Below are positions 1-9,381 of a stretch of DNA of 64,000 nucleotides, one piece after another (the first letter of the stretch is position 1; the number at the start of each line of letters is the position of its first letter). The translations under genes and the position numbers were made by a program. Source of the stretch: Epicoccum nigrum (Eukaryota; Ascomycota; Dothideomycetes; Pleosporales; Didymellaceae); the NCBI GenBank assembly GCA_002116315.1, contig KZ107850.1, positions 290,747 through 354,746 of the forward strand, written 5' to 3'. Under the pieces are notes generated by a model. That model did not search any database. It saw only the letters and a list, made by a program, of their open reading frames with translations, and had not been told where the DNA came from.

Positions 1-1297
1 CAGCTGTCGCAGCCCTGGAAGGCAATTGGACATCAAGGACTTGGCGAGGTATTGGTAGTACGAGGCACCCGGCGAGTAGATCTGGTTTGTCGAGTTTGCG
101 ATGATCTCATAGTGGAGCTTGCGCAGTGTGTTGGACTCTAATGGCGGTAGGGGGTCCAGGGGTAGTGACGCAGTGACTGTTGCATTGAAGTCAAGCGTCC
201 TCAGATTCCACGCCGCCCGCAGAACCGCATGGAGATCTGCGACTACGATGCCATTGCAGTCCTTGATAGTGAGCGTCTTCAATCTGGAGGCGCATGTCTG
301 GTTTGCGAGCCACTGCACCAGCCCTTGGGCGGTAACGCCATGGACGTCCTCTAGCTTCAATGTCTCGAGTGCAGGGAAGGGCGGTATCCCAGGAGCATCG
401 TGGAAAAAGGAGTCGTTCATCCAAGCACCGCCGGTCACGGTGAGCTCGGTCAATCGCGGGAGCATGCTGAAAACCTGCCTCAGGATGCTCGGTTCAATGC
501 GCAGCTTGTTCAATTCCACGACGCGCAGCTCCTGCCAGTAGCCGTGCAACAACGACTCCAGCGACTGCTCGCCACCCTCGTTGTACTTCATCTTCTGAAT
601 GTGCGGGCAGCGTGCCTGGAGCTCCTGCCGCAGCAGCTGACATGATTGGTCGCCGTTGTAGAAGCCATCGGGGAGGTCGATGTAGTCGAGGTTCGGGCAG
701 CCTGATACCAGACGCGCGAGGTCGGCTTTACACGACTCACGTGTCATGTATGGCAGCTTGACGAAGCGCACTCGTTGGCCCAGGTGCTGGTTGCCGCGTA
801 CGCTGTTGCTCAGCATCTGGAGGCGCACCGTAGGGGCATCTTCCGCGTCACCGTTGCGCGACTTGCGCCTCCGTTGGTCGGCATAGATCTCCTCGAGCTC
901 GCAGTAGTGGACGGCGTCAATGCGAACGCTGTTGTAGCTGCTCTTTGTTAGCTTCGGTGAGCATCGAGGCCGTCGCGGCGCACACTCACAGCAGGCCGGC
1001 CGCAATGCCGTACCACGAGCGTCTGGTCAGGGCGCAGTGCGCCAGGTCGCGCGTGTCGCAGCTCATGCAGCCGTCATTTCCGCTGTCCTCGCTTCCGTCG
1101 AGCGTGTCGTCTGTCGAGTGGGGGCACACCTCCTCGAAGATGCGGCGCAGCACCTTCTCCGGCAGGCGCGTCGTCTGGTCCGGCCCATGGTACTCGTAGG
1201 TCGCAGGGGAGTAATAGTCGTTGCGTGGCACGCGGAGGTCTACGCTTTTCTTGGGCGTCGACGACTTCTTCCTCGAGAAGCGCTTGAACCAGCCCAT
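1..1297 (-). CDS. F-box/leucine-rich protein, 3' end cut by window edge
   Basis: This is a partial gene of which 415 codons lie inside the window. Exon 1 is 990..1297 and exon 2 runs from 937 to the left edge without a stop. The intron 938..989 begins GTGAGT, ends GCAG and has a GCTAAC branch site. After a basic start, residues about 43 to 103 form an F-box-like segment (LPEKVLRRIFEEVCP, then the Cys pair in GCMSCDTRDLAHCAL). The splice restores the segment LYNSVRIDAVHYCELEEIY, which is typical of this fungal family. The rest has repeated leucine-rich stretches such as VELNKLRI and LKTLTIKDC. Such proteins usually act as substrate receptors of SCF ubiquitin ligases; the target here is unknown. 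Assignment to the F-box group is fairly sure, the specific role is not. Confidence 0.85.
938..989 (-). other. Intron in F-box gene
   Basis: This 52-base intron has a GTGAGT donor, a GCTAAC branch site eight bases before the acceptor CAG, and joins the exons in phase 2. Reading through it would end the protein. Confidence 0.85.
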
Positions 1298-3249
1298 GAT
1301 GCCAGATCTAGACAGTCGATCAGCCGGAGGTTATATCTATGGACGCCCAGGCACGCGGCAAGGCAACTCAGGGTGCTGCGACAAAGTACGCGGGGTAGAT
1401 AGAAATAGATGGCTACTCACGAAGACCCTCGCTCCGCCGCGGCTTGTGGGCCCGTTTTGAAACGCCGCGACATGTCCAGATCAACAATGCTGAATAACGC
1501 GACGCTATAGCCAAAGGGGTCGGTTCAGAGGCAGGCAAATTGCAAATTGGAGGGTGGAGAGGCGACTCAATTACACAAAGGGCGCTCAGTGTGCAGCGCG
1601 GTCGTCGAGTTTAAGGGGCAGCAGCAGCAGCAGCCTGTGGCCTTCTTCAACGGGACAAAGCCAGCTCCCAGACACGGAGCAAACGAGCAAGCAGACATGG
1701 ACAAATCGAGTCTGGTCACAGCTAGCGCGATAGGACGTGTCAGCAAGGCGGTTGAGCATCCTATCACCGGCACAAGTGAAATGGAAATCTGCTGTGCCGA
1801 CGCTGTTAACAAAGAATGGATGCACCGAGTGCACATCTTTCGCCTCGGGTGGCTGCGCGGGGAAGACGCGTGCCAGGGATGCAAGCTTCCAACTGCAACA
1901 ACTGGCGGCGAAGGCCCCTTGGCCGTTGAACGGGAGGCTTTGTCAACGTGGAACATGGTCTCAGAAGCCCAAGGGCTGCGTACATGTATTTATAGCTCTG
2001 CGTGTCGTCACCCAGCGTGGTTAGGGAAGTGGTACAGTTCGTTCCAGATGCTGTACTGGTGGCTCAAATGTATTCCTGCATGAGAAACTCATGTCTATGT
2101 ATGTAGCAGACAGCAAGCCGTGGGTTATGCGCGCGTGAAAGCTGACAACTGCCCACACAAAGCGCTCCAAACCCGTAAGGATCATGCTGACTACATGCCG
2201 CATGGCCGTCAGAGGCCAACAGAGAGCACTCAGCACCCAGCGCTGGACGCTGCTGGCAGCCGCGTGGATGGCCGGCACAACGTTCTCGACGCTTGTTGAA
2301 CCCTGCAAATGGATGCCGTGGCTGGGTGCGGCGTGGAGAACAGCAGCAGCGCTCAGCTCGAACGGCAGCGACGATCGGAGTTGCAGACTGGTGTCAGTTC
2401 AATACGTGAATGGAGGCACAGAGTCGCACGGCGCAGACCAGGCACACGCGAGCGTGTTCAACAAACGCGTGTGCTGCTCAATGAGAGCTGGAGGTCCACT
2501 GTTGCGGTGGTTTCAGATGCCAATCACGAACGGGCAGCTTCGCCGAGCGTCCTGTCGCCGGCCGCTAAGCCGTTACCCGCCTGCAGGCTGCCTCGAAGTT
2601 GGACCAGAGCACCTGGAGACAATGGTGGTGTAGGTAGATGCCATGTGAGAGCAGGTGGTGATGCAGATGCAGGTGCCCCTCAGCCGTCAAAACGTGAGCC
2701 AGAATTGTGACATGAGGGGCAAGGACTCGGTGAAGACAACGACTTGAAGGCACAACCGTTGGCTCAATTGAATGCTCCGGCATTGCAGGACCGCACAGAT
2801 CTCGTCGAACTCGCCAAGTCCCATGTTTGGCGCTGAGAGCGTGTTAGCTCCAGGTCCATCCACGTCAAGAAATCTTCTGATGAACAATCGCACGGAGCCG
2901 TTACCTCCCCTACCACATCTCCGACCACCTGTCTCATCTCGGCTGGAGATCCTTTACCTTGTCTCGTCTCTATCCACGAGACTCCACCGTCCACCTCACC
3001 TCCGCGAAGCTTGAGCTCCCCCTCAACAGGTGCCAACTACCATTACCATCACCTGCCCGCTGACGTCCGCGCGCCTTCCCTTCCCTTCCGCATCCAGACC
3101 CAGACCCAGACCCAGATCCAACAAGCCAAACACGCTCGTGTTTGCTCCGCCCGTCGTCAGCTCGCAGCTTGCAGCGTGCAGCAACACAGTGTCCCCACGC
3201 AACAACCGAGAGAGAAGAGATAGCTGAGAGCCCCTCAGTATTCTTGAAC
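1298..3249. other. Gene-free stretch between divergent F-box and Nrp1-like genes
   Basis: I see no coding region supported by codon pattern or homology in these 1.95 kb. Open frames of up to 178 codons exist, but they overlap one another on both strands and resemble no family. The right end probably holds the promoter and leader of the next gene: it is C/T-rich on the + strand and carries a short CCAGAC repeat at about 3094..3118. Confidence 0.6.
3094..3118 (+). repeat. CCAGAC hexamer repeat in 5' leader
   Basis: About four copies of CCAGAC lie roughly 130 bases before the start codon of the Nrp1-like gene, probably in its promoter or untranslated leader. Function is unknown. Confidence 0.7.
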
Positions 3250-5219
3250 ATGGCCTCGCAACCGACCCCGACAGCACAGACACCCAACCTGGACCGTTAT
3301 GTCGTGATCCACGTCGCTACTACCTGCGACGAACATGGCGTGTACGTGACGAAGGACTCTGCTGAAGTCATCGAGCTCGGGTGGATTTTGCTCGATGCCA
3401 AATCGTGTGAAGAGGTATGCAGTCAAACTTCGGCCATTGCACCTGCAGTTCCTAACCCATGCCGCCAGATCCACCGTGAAAGCGTCCTCGTGAAGCCTGT
3501 CAACACACCCATCACCGCCTTGTGCAGTAAGTCGATGCACTCGAGCATTGCTGCAGCTGCAGCTGCAGTTGCCTTGCAATTGGCTAACGTATACCTGCAG
3601 CAAGCTTGACCACCCTCACTTGGGACCAGGTCCGCAACGCGGGCTCGTTCCGCGATGCCGTCAATCGGTTTGATACCTTTGCACAGGAGCACATCCTGCC
3701 GAAGAACTACGAGTTCGCCTTCGTCACCCTCGACTCGTGGGACCTGCGTGTCCAGCTGCCGCGCGAGGCTCGCGACAAGGCGGTGGTTCTGCCACCGTAC
3801 CTGCAACACTCCCGTACATTCGATCTACGCACCGAGTACCAGCGTTGGCAGGCACATCACCCAGAGTCGCTGCCTTTTGGCTCGAGTGCTCTCACCAACA
3901 TCTGTGCTGCCCTCGAGGTCGAGCCTGTACAGTCATCGGCTCCCATCAAGCATAACCTCCCCTTTCACTTGCAGGCACTGGCCCCCGCCTCGCCAAGGCG
4001 GGCTATGGAGGAGGCTGTGACGCTTGCACGGGTACTTCGCGGACTCATCCGCAAGAGCCAACCCTCACAAGAGCACCCGGACGTACTCACCAAGCCTATG
4101 GATGCCCGCGCCGACGTGCGTGCCTTCCTCTCCGAGCGAAGCAAGGTCCTTCATATGAGCGGCCTGCCGCACGACACTACACAATCCGAGCTTGAGAGTT
4201 GGTTCACTCAGTTCGGCGGCCGACCTATTGCATTTTGGACGCTGCGCACGCCTGATCAGCACAAGCCCACAGGCACAGGTTTTGCCATCTTCTCGTCGCA
4301 CGAGGAAGCCGCTGAAAGCCTCTGCATGAACGGCCGCGCTCTCAACGAGAAGGCCATCGAGGTCTCTCCTTCCTCCAGCCGTGTTCTCGACCGTGCCGCG
4401 GATATCATCACGCCATTCCCGCCCAGTAAGAATAGGCCTCGTCCCGGTGACTGGAACTGCCCATCATGTGGCTTCTCTAACTTCCAGCGCCGTACTGCGT
4501 GTTTCCGCTGCTCGTTCCCGGCTGTGCAGCAGGGCCCTCACGGTGGCGACCCCATGGGCTACGGCGGTTACGGCTATGGCCACCCCGGCATGATGGGACC
4601 TCCTCAGCACCACATGGGCGGCCATGGCCACGGCCACGGCATGGGCGGTGGACACATGCGCGGAGGCACCGGCGTGGTACCTTTCCGTGCCGGTGACTGG
4701 AAGTGCGGCGAGAATGGCTGCGGCTACCACAACTTCGCCAAGAACACGGCCTGTTTGCGCTGCGGTGCGAGCCGCGCGGGAGCTGCCGTTGTTGCTGACA
4801 GCGCTTTCCCCTCGCCTATGGATACACCATCTAGCTTCGGTATGGGACCGCCTTCCATGGGCGGCACTCCCGGCGCTGGTCCTTACGGCCCTGCTGGCTA
4901 CGGCCAGGGCGGCTTCCCTCCCCAGCAGTACGGTGGACCACCAAGTCAGTACGCGTTGCCCTCAGGTATGGGCGCTGCCAGCCCATACCCTCCCATGGGC
5001 GCGCAGTACTCTCAAAACGGCGGCATGCACTCGTCTGGCTTTGACAGCCGTTCAGCCGAGGCTGCGTTCAGCGCCGCCGATCCATACCCCAACCAGGGTG
5101 CCCCCAACGGTGGTGGTGATCCCTTCTCCTTCCTTTCAACTGGCTTCAACTCGCTGTCGATGAACGATGATCGTCGCAACAACTCGACCTCGGCCAACAA
5201 CAACAAGTCCCCTTCGTAA
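3250..5219 (+). CDS. Nrp1-like RNA-binding protein: degenerate ERI1-type exonuclease fold, RRM, two RanBP2 zinc fingers
   Basis: Three exons (3250..3414, 3469..3526, 3601..5219) give 613 residues. Residues about 17 to 200 align in layout with the ERI1-type 3'-5' exonuclease fold, including FVTLDSWDLRVQLP, but the first catalytic motif reads VIHVATTC where active enzymes have a D-x-E pair, so the domain looks inactive. An RRM lies at about 255 to 337 (VLHMSGLPHDTT; GTGFAIFSS). Two RanBP2-type zinc fingers, each C-x2/4-C-x10-C-x2-C with a GDW start, lie near 355 to 381 and 437 to 464. The C-terminus is rich in Gly, Pro, Ser and Asn. This is the architecture of yeast Nrp1 and its mould relatives, thought to bind RNA and join stress granules. 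Start chosen because it precedes the conserved fold directly. Confidence 0.88.
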
Positions 5220-7262
5220 GCTACTCGTACATAGGTATCACGTCTGCATCCGTGGATCTTGCACAAGCGATTTGGTATGGGACGGTTTTTTTCGGACAGG
5301 CTGGCGCTGGCAAGATTGAATTCGGGGAGTTCGTCTTTAAGAAATTGTTAAGATCTCGTGGCATTTGCGGGCTACCTGGCATGGAAACGGGTCGGTGTGC
5401 GTATAGACTGGGGACTTCAAGCGATGGAGTTTGATACCTTTAGCGGACGGTGGTGTTCCTGGATGGATTTGCAACAAAAGCCGGACGGGCAAAAGCCGGA
5501 CAGGCAAAAGGCGAGCTCGGCTACACCCTGGGTTCGGGGGCTGGTTTGGGGCTTTGGATCTGTCAGTCCGTCCTTGTTCCTTGAGCTTTTTGTGTTTTTG
5601 CATTTCCTTGCTCTTCGTTCACTTGCAATTTGAATTTGAAAGTTCTCTCTGCATGCTGCTCGATCTCATTCCTTTTGGTTTGCTGGCATAGCGCGGTGGG
5701 CGGTAGCGAGGCGCTGGAAGGATATCGGTTCCTTGGTCGGTCATTCAACATTTTCCCCATTCTTGCTTTCAGCCTGCTTTGCGATGTCTTCGGTGACTGC
5801 TCACTGCTCAGGGTCTTCATCGTTGCAAGTCTGCGTTGACTCACTGCTGCATCTCTTTGCTTGCGTGCCGTTGACATAGGTTATTCTTTCTGCGCATTCT
5901 CTGTTCTTATACTGCGACAAAAGTACACAAACATGTAGAAGAAATCACACCCTCGATATGGAGGAATATTTACTGTGTTGGCTTACTATTTTGCAGTTTT
6001 GTTCTCTCTGTCTTGTTGGAGATGGGGTATCTCTGCTTGGATGTATAGAAGAGAATTCCCTCACATCATAATACCAATGACTTGACCGCAACTAATCGTG
6101 CGCTGGGCCTTCCCGGTCGCACACTTTTCTATACCTATAACCACGGTTCCATGGTCGCAAGAGTCATCCTGAACAAACCCACCTGGCAAGACTGCCATCT
6201 TCACTCGTCCGCACAGACAGAACACCCCTTTGGCAAGATAGGGCTTGTGTAATGACAGTTACAGGAGACGCTGTACATATCACATCCATACCAGCGTAGG
6301 GGATATCACGTTTGTATAAGCTGGTCTTCCCAGCCTGGCTCCAAGCAGCCCTTTACACAGCCTGCAGGAAGCAACGGGTAGGTGCACCGATAAGCTATCG
6401 AGCCATGGGTAAAGTAGCCCTGTGGGAGTCGCCAATCAGAGTGCCGACTGCGACTACCCTTGCTCTATCGTTCATCACGCCAAGTGAGGTCTGACAGCCA
6501 TTAACTGTTAATTTCGCTATCGGTAATCAAGAGTCTGCAGCATTGCTGGCTAGCGATGAGAACACGAATACCAAGGGACTACTCCGAGCCCAACGGTAGC
6601 GACACAGCCTCTCGGTCAATACGTATTCTTATGTTCGGAGTTCTTCGTATGCGATCTCTTTGATACGAGCGTATACATTCCAGGTCAAATACATCGCCAA
6701 GCTCTCGCCGCTTCCGGCATGATCTCGAGCCCACAACAGCACTGCGATTTTCCAACGACATGATAACCACACATCGTCGAATTTGCTGTTGTGGTAATTG
6801 CAGCACTGAGCACTCCAATGAAGCGTGTTCTGGACAGCTCGTGCCGTCTCGCCCTGAATCCTTCATGCGCGAAAATCCTCAGGCTTACTCAGACGCCTCA
6901 CCACCTTCAGCCAAAGCATGACATGGCGAGGTACGAAATACGGCAGCCTTAGACACGAATGCGGCTTGTGTCCGCCTTGCCAAGCCGGTACTTGTAAGAT
7001 ATGAATGATACAATTAGCTTGCGTTTGCGCGCAAGTGAGATGCTTCTCAGATCTCCTCCACAGGCTTGTGGCGCCTGGTATTCACTCGTTGACTTGCGGC
7101 GCCCGCCTACGACTTATGTGACTGACTTTTGAATACGATAACATCTAATTCGAGCCGAGGATCCCTTGAGCTTACCGATCAAATACACCCACTTACTCTA
7201 CGGCGAACGGCGAAGCTTCAGGACGGCTGGCTGGGTCTTGAGGGCCGGAAGCTACAGCAGCC
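5220..7262. other. Gene-free stretch after the Nrp1-like gene
   Basis: Just over 2 kb between two genes on the same strand. The first few hundred bases are probably the 3' untranslated region. Open frames are short (at most about 105 codons) and overlap on both strands. I recognise no protein, tRNA or other RNA gene. The final part must hold the promoter of the GT71 gene. Confidence 0.6.
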
Positions 7263-8834
7263 ATGCGGAGCTTAAACGCCTCCCTACTGCTGCGTGTGCT
7301 ATTCCTCCCCGTCTTGTTCATCATATACTGCACGTTCCTTCAACTACGGGTCCACATCAGCAACGTTGCGATTCACTCCAGGCCGCCATCGCAGAACAAT
7401 ACAATTACACACCCACCTCTATCAACGGAACCCGCCACGAGCTCGTCCAAAAACCTCACCGAGATCAAGTCAACCTTCAGCTCCGAAGTGAAAGACTTCT
7501 GGCGCGACCTAGCCACCGCCCTCGAGGAAGCGCGCCCAGCATGCGACCCGATCAGAGTAGAGACTGGCCACCCATCCAGCAAGGAGACCACCTTTGAGCC
7601 CCTGGACATCGCCAAGCGCCCACCATCGAGACTGGTCAACTTCACGGACGCCCAGGAACTTATCCTGTTCAAATCCCACTACCATATGCGCACCGCCTCG
7701 CAGCGTCTCGCGCCCAACCTCCCCTTCTCCAAAGGCACAACTGGCATCGTCACAACCGCAAACGCAAAATACATACCCATCTTCCTTGTTTCACTGCGCA
7801 TGCTCCGGCGAACAGGCTGCACGCTTCCCGTGGAAGTCTTCATCGACGACTGGACCAAATACGACCCGCTGATCTGCGAGACGCTCCTCCCCTCTCTGAA
7901 CGCGGCCTGCATCGTCCTATCCGACATTTACGCCACGGCGCCCAACGCCGCACCGCCCACAAGCTACCAATTCAAGCTCCTTGCCATGCTCTTCTCGTCC
8001 TTCCAGCACCTCCTCTTCCTCGACAGCGACGCCTTCCCCGCCCACGACCCGTCCCCTCTCTTCGAAACGGCCCCTTACACGACGCACGGCTTGGTGCTGT
8101 GGCCCGACCTCTTCGGCCTCACCGTCTCGGAGCACTATTACCACATCGCGGGCGTCGCCTACGAGAGCCCCTCGGCGCGGCAGTCGACGGAGAGCGGGGT
8201 GGTGCTCCTCGACAAGGAGAAGCACAGGGCGTCGTTCGTGATGATGATGTACTACAACTACTACGGCCCTGGGTTCTACTACCCGCTGCTCTGCCAGGGC
8301 TCCCACGGCGCAGGCGACAAGGAGACGTTCGCGGCGGCGGCCGCCAGCGTCGCCGCCCCCTGGTACCAGGTCAAGAGCGGCGTCGCGGGCCTGGGCTTCT
8401 TCGACGAGGGCGCCTACAGGCTCAGCGGCCTGGCCCAGATGGATCCCCGCGCCGACGCCGCCTACCTCCCTCCCACCAGATGGCACATGCACGCAGCGGA
8501 TCTCTGGGAGGCCAGCGACACAGCCAGGGGAAGCCAGCTCCCCCCGAAACCAAAGCCCTTGTTCGTCCACCAGAACATGCACAAGCTCGACCCCGCGCGC
8601 ATCCTGACCATGGACGGCTCCACGGCGATGATGAAGAATGGGTCCCACACGCGCATGTGGGGGCCCGTACGAAATAACATCGACGTCTTCGGGTACGACA
8701 TCGAGAGAAGGGTGTGGGAGGTCATCATAGAAGAAGGGTGTAGGCTCGACGCCGCGAGCCGTGTCTGCTCGGACCTCAGAGCGCACTTCGTGGAGGTGTT
8801 TGGCGCGCTGAAGAGTCTGGATCCGGGGGTGTAG
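7263..8834 (+). CDS. Alpha-1,2-mannosyltransferase, MNN2/MNN5 type (GT71)
   Basis: A single exon of 523 residues. A short cytoplasmic tail is followed by one hydrophobic anchor at about 8 to 28 (LLLRVLFLPVLFIIYCTFL) and a Ser/Thr-rich stem, the plan of a type II Golgi membrane protein. The catalytic part contains GTTGIVTTANAKYIPIF, the FIDDW segment and the metal-binding DxD motif as LFLDSDAFP (Asp254 and Asp256). These are marks of the MNN2/MNN5 family, which adds alpha-1,2-mannose to N-glycan outer chains using GDP-mannose. No intron is needed. It is convergent with a DUF3405 gene that is also predicted to be a Golgi type II protein; the pairing may be chance. Exact linkage cannot be read from sequence. 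Confidence 0.9.
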   Translation: MRSLNASLLLRVLFLPVLFIIYCTFLQLRVHISNVAIHSRPPSQNNTITHPPLSTEPATSSSKNLTEIKSTFSSEVKDFWRDLATALEEARPACDPIRVETGHPSSKETTFEPLDIAKRPPSRLVNFTDAQELILFKSHYHMRTASQRLAPNLPFSKGTTGIVTTANAKYIPIFLVSLRMLRRTGCTLPVEVFIDDWTKYDPLICETLLPSLNAACIVLSDIYATAPNAAPPTSYQFKLLAMLFSSFQHLLFLDSDAFPAHDPSPLFETAPYTTHGLVLWPDLFGLTVSEHYYHIAGVAYESPSARQSTESGVVLLDKEKHRASFVMMMYYNYYGPGFYYPLLCQGSHGAGDKETFAAAAASVAAPWYQVKSGVAGLGFFDEGAYRLSGLAQMDPRADAAYLPPTRWHMHAADLWEASDTARGSQLPPKPKPLFVHQNMHKLDPARILTMDGSTAMMKNGSHTRMWGPVRNNIDVFGYDIERRVWEVIIEEGCRLDAASRVCSDLRAHFVEVFGALKSLDPGV

Positions 8835-9381
8835 TACTCATATGATAGACGGCCGTTTTCGAGCGAAGGGGTGTGTGTGTGTGGTGTGCATCCAACATCA
8901 TCTCTGGTATCTCGCGCGCACATCGCTCGCTCGATGAGATTGGGGGGGGGGGGGAACCAAGCCAGCATTGTTTTCGTTGTATTTATCCATTTATACGTTT
9001 ATTTGGGGAGCCCCAGGGTTTCGGATTCCAGGTTTTTCCCCCCCCCCTCTCTAGATGTTTCTTCCCGGAGTTTACATACGCAAAACTAGATAGACTATGC
9101 AAGAAACGCGCTCGTGCTCTACAGCCGGGCCCCACTTCTCCAACGCTCAGGAGACAGATTGCCCCATCTATCTATCTATCTATCTATACTAATACGCGCG
9201 GTACGTGTGTCGCTCGGGAACGAAACCCGCTCCGCCCACGCGCCGCTACGGACCCTCGGAGCGAAGAGGAAGAAGAAGAATAAAGAATAGATATATATGC
9301 CAGATATACAAAAAAACGGCGCTTATTCTGCACCAACAACCCCCTCCTCTTGCCTGCCTTCCTTCCCCTACCTCTACACTT
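8835..9381. other. Convergent 3' intergenic region with simple repeats
   Basis: These 547 bases separate two convergent genes and contain no gene I can support. They hold a GT run near 8872, a run of twelve or more G near 8942, a C run near 9038 and a CTAT tetranucleotide array near 9167..9187. Confidence 0.7.
9167..9187 (+). repeat. (CTAT)n microsatellite
   Basis: About five tandem CTAT units in the convergent intergenic region. It lacks spacers and is too short to be a CRISPR array. Confidence 0.85.

Noticed and set aside
1547..2083. 178-codon open frame, + strand
   Set aside because: No recognisable domain, overlaps frames on the other strand, and lacks codon character of neighbours.
7917..8786. 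289-codon open frame on the minus strand
   Set aside because: It is antisense to the GT71 coding region, with a high Val/Gly/Arg composition typical of shadows in G/C-rich genes.
9167..9187. Possible CRISPR-like array
   Set aside because: It is a plain CTAT microsatellite with no spacers, in a eukaryotic genome.
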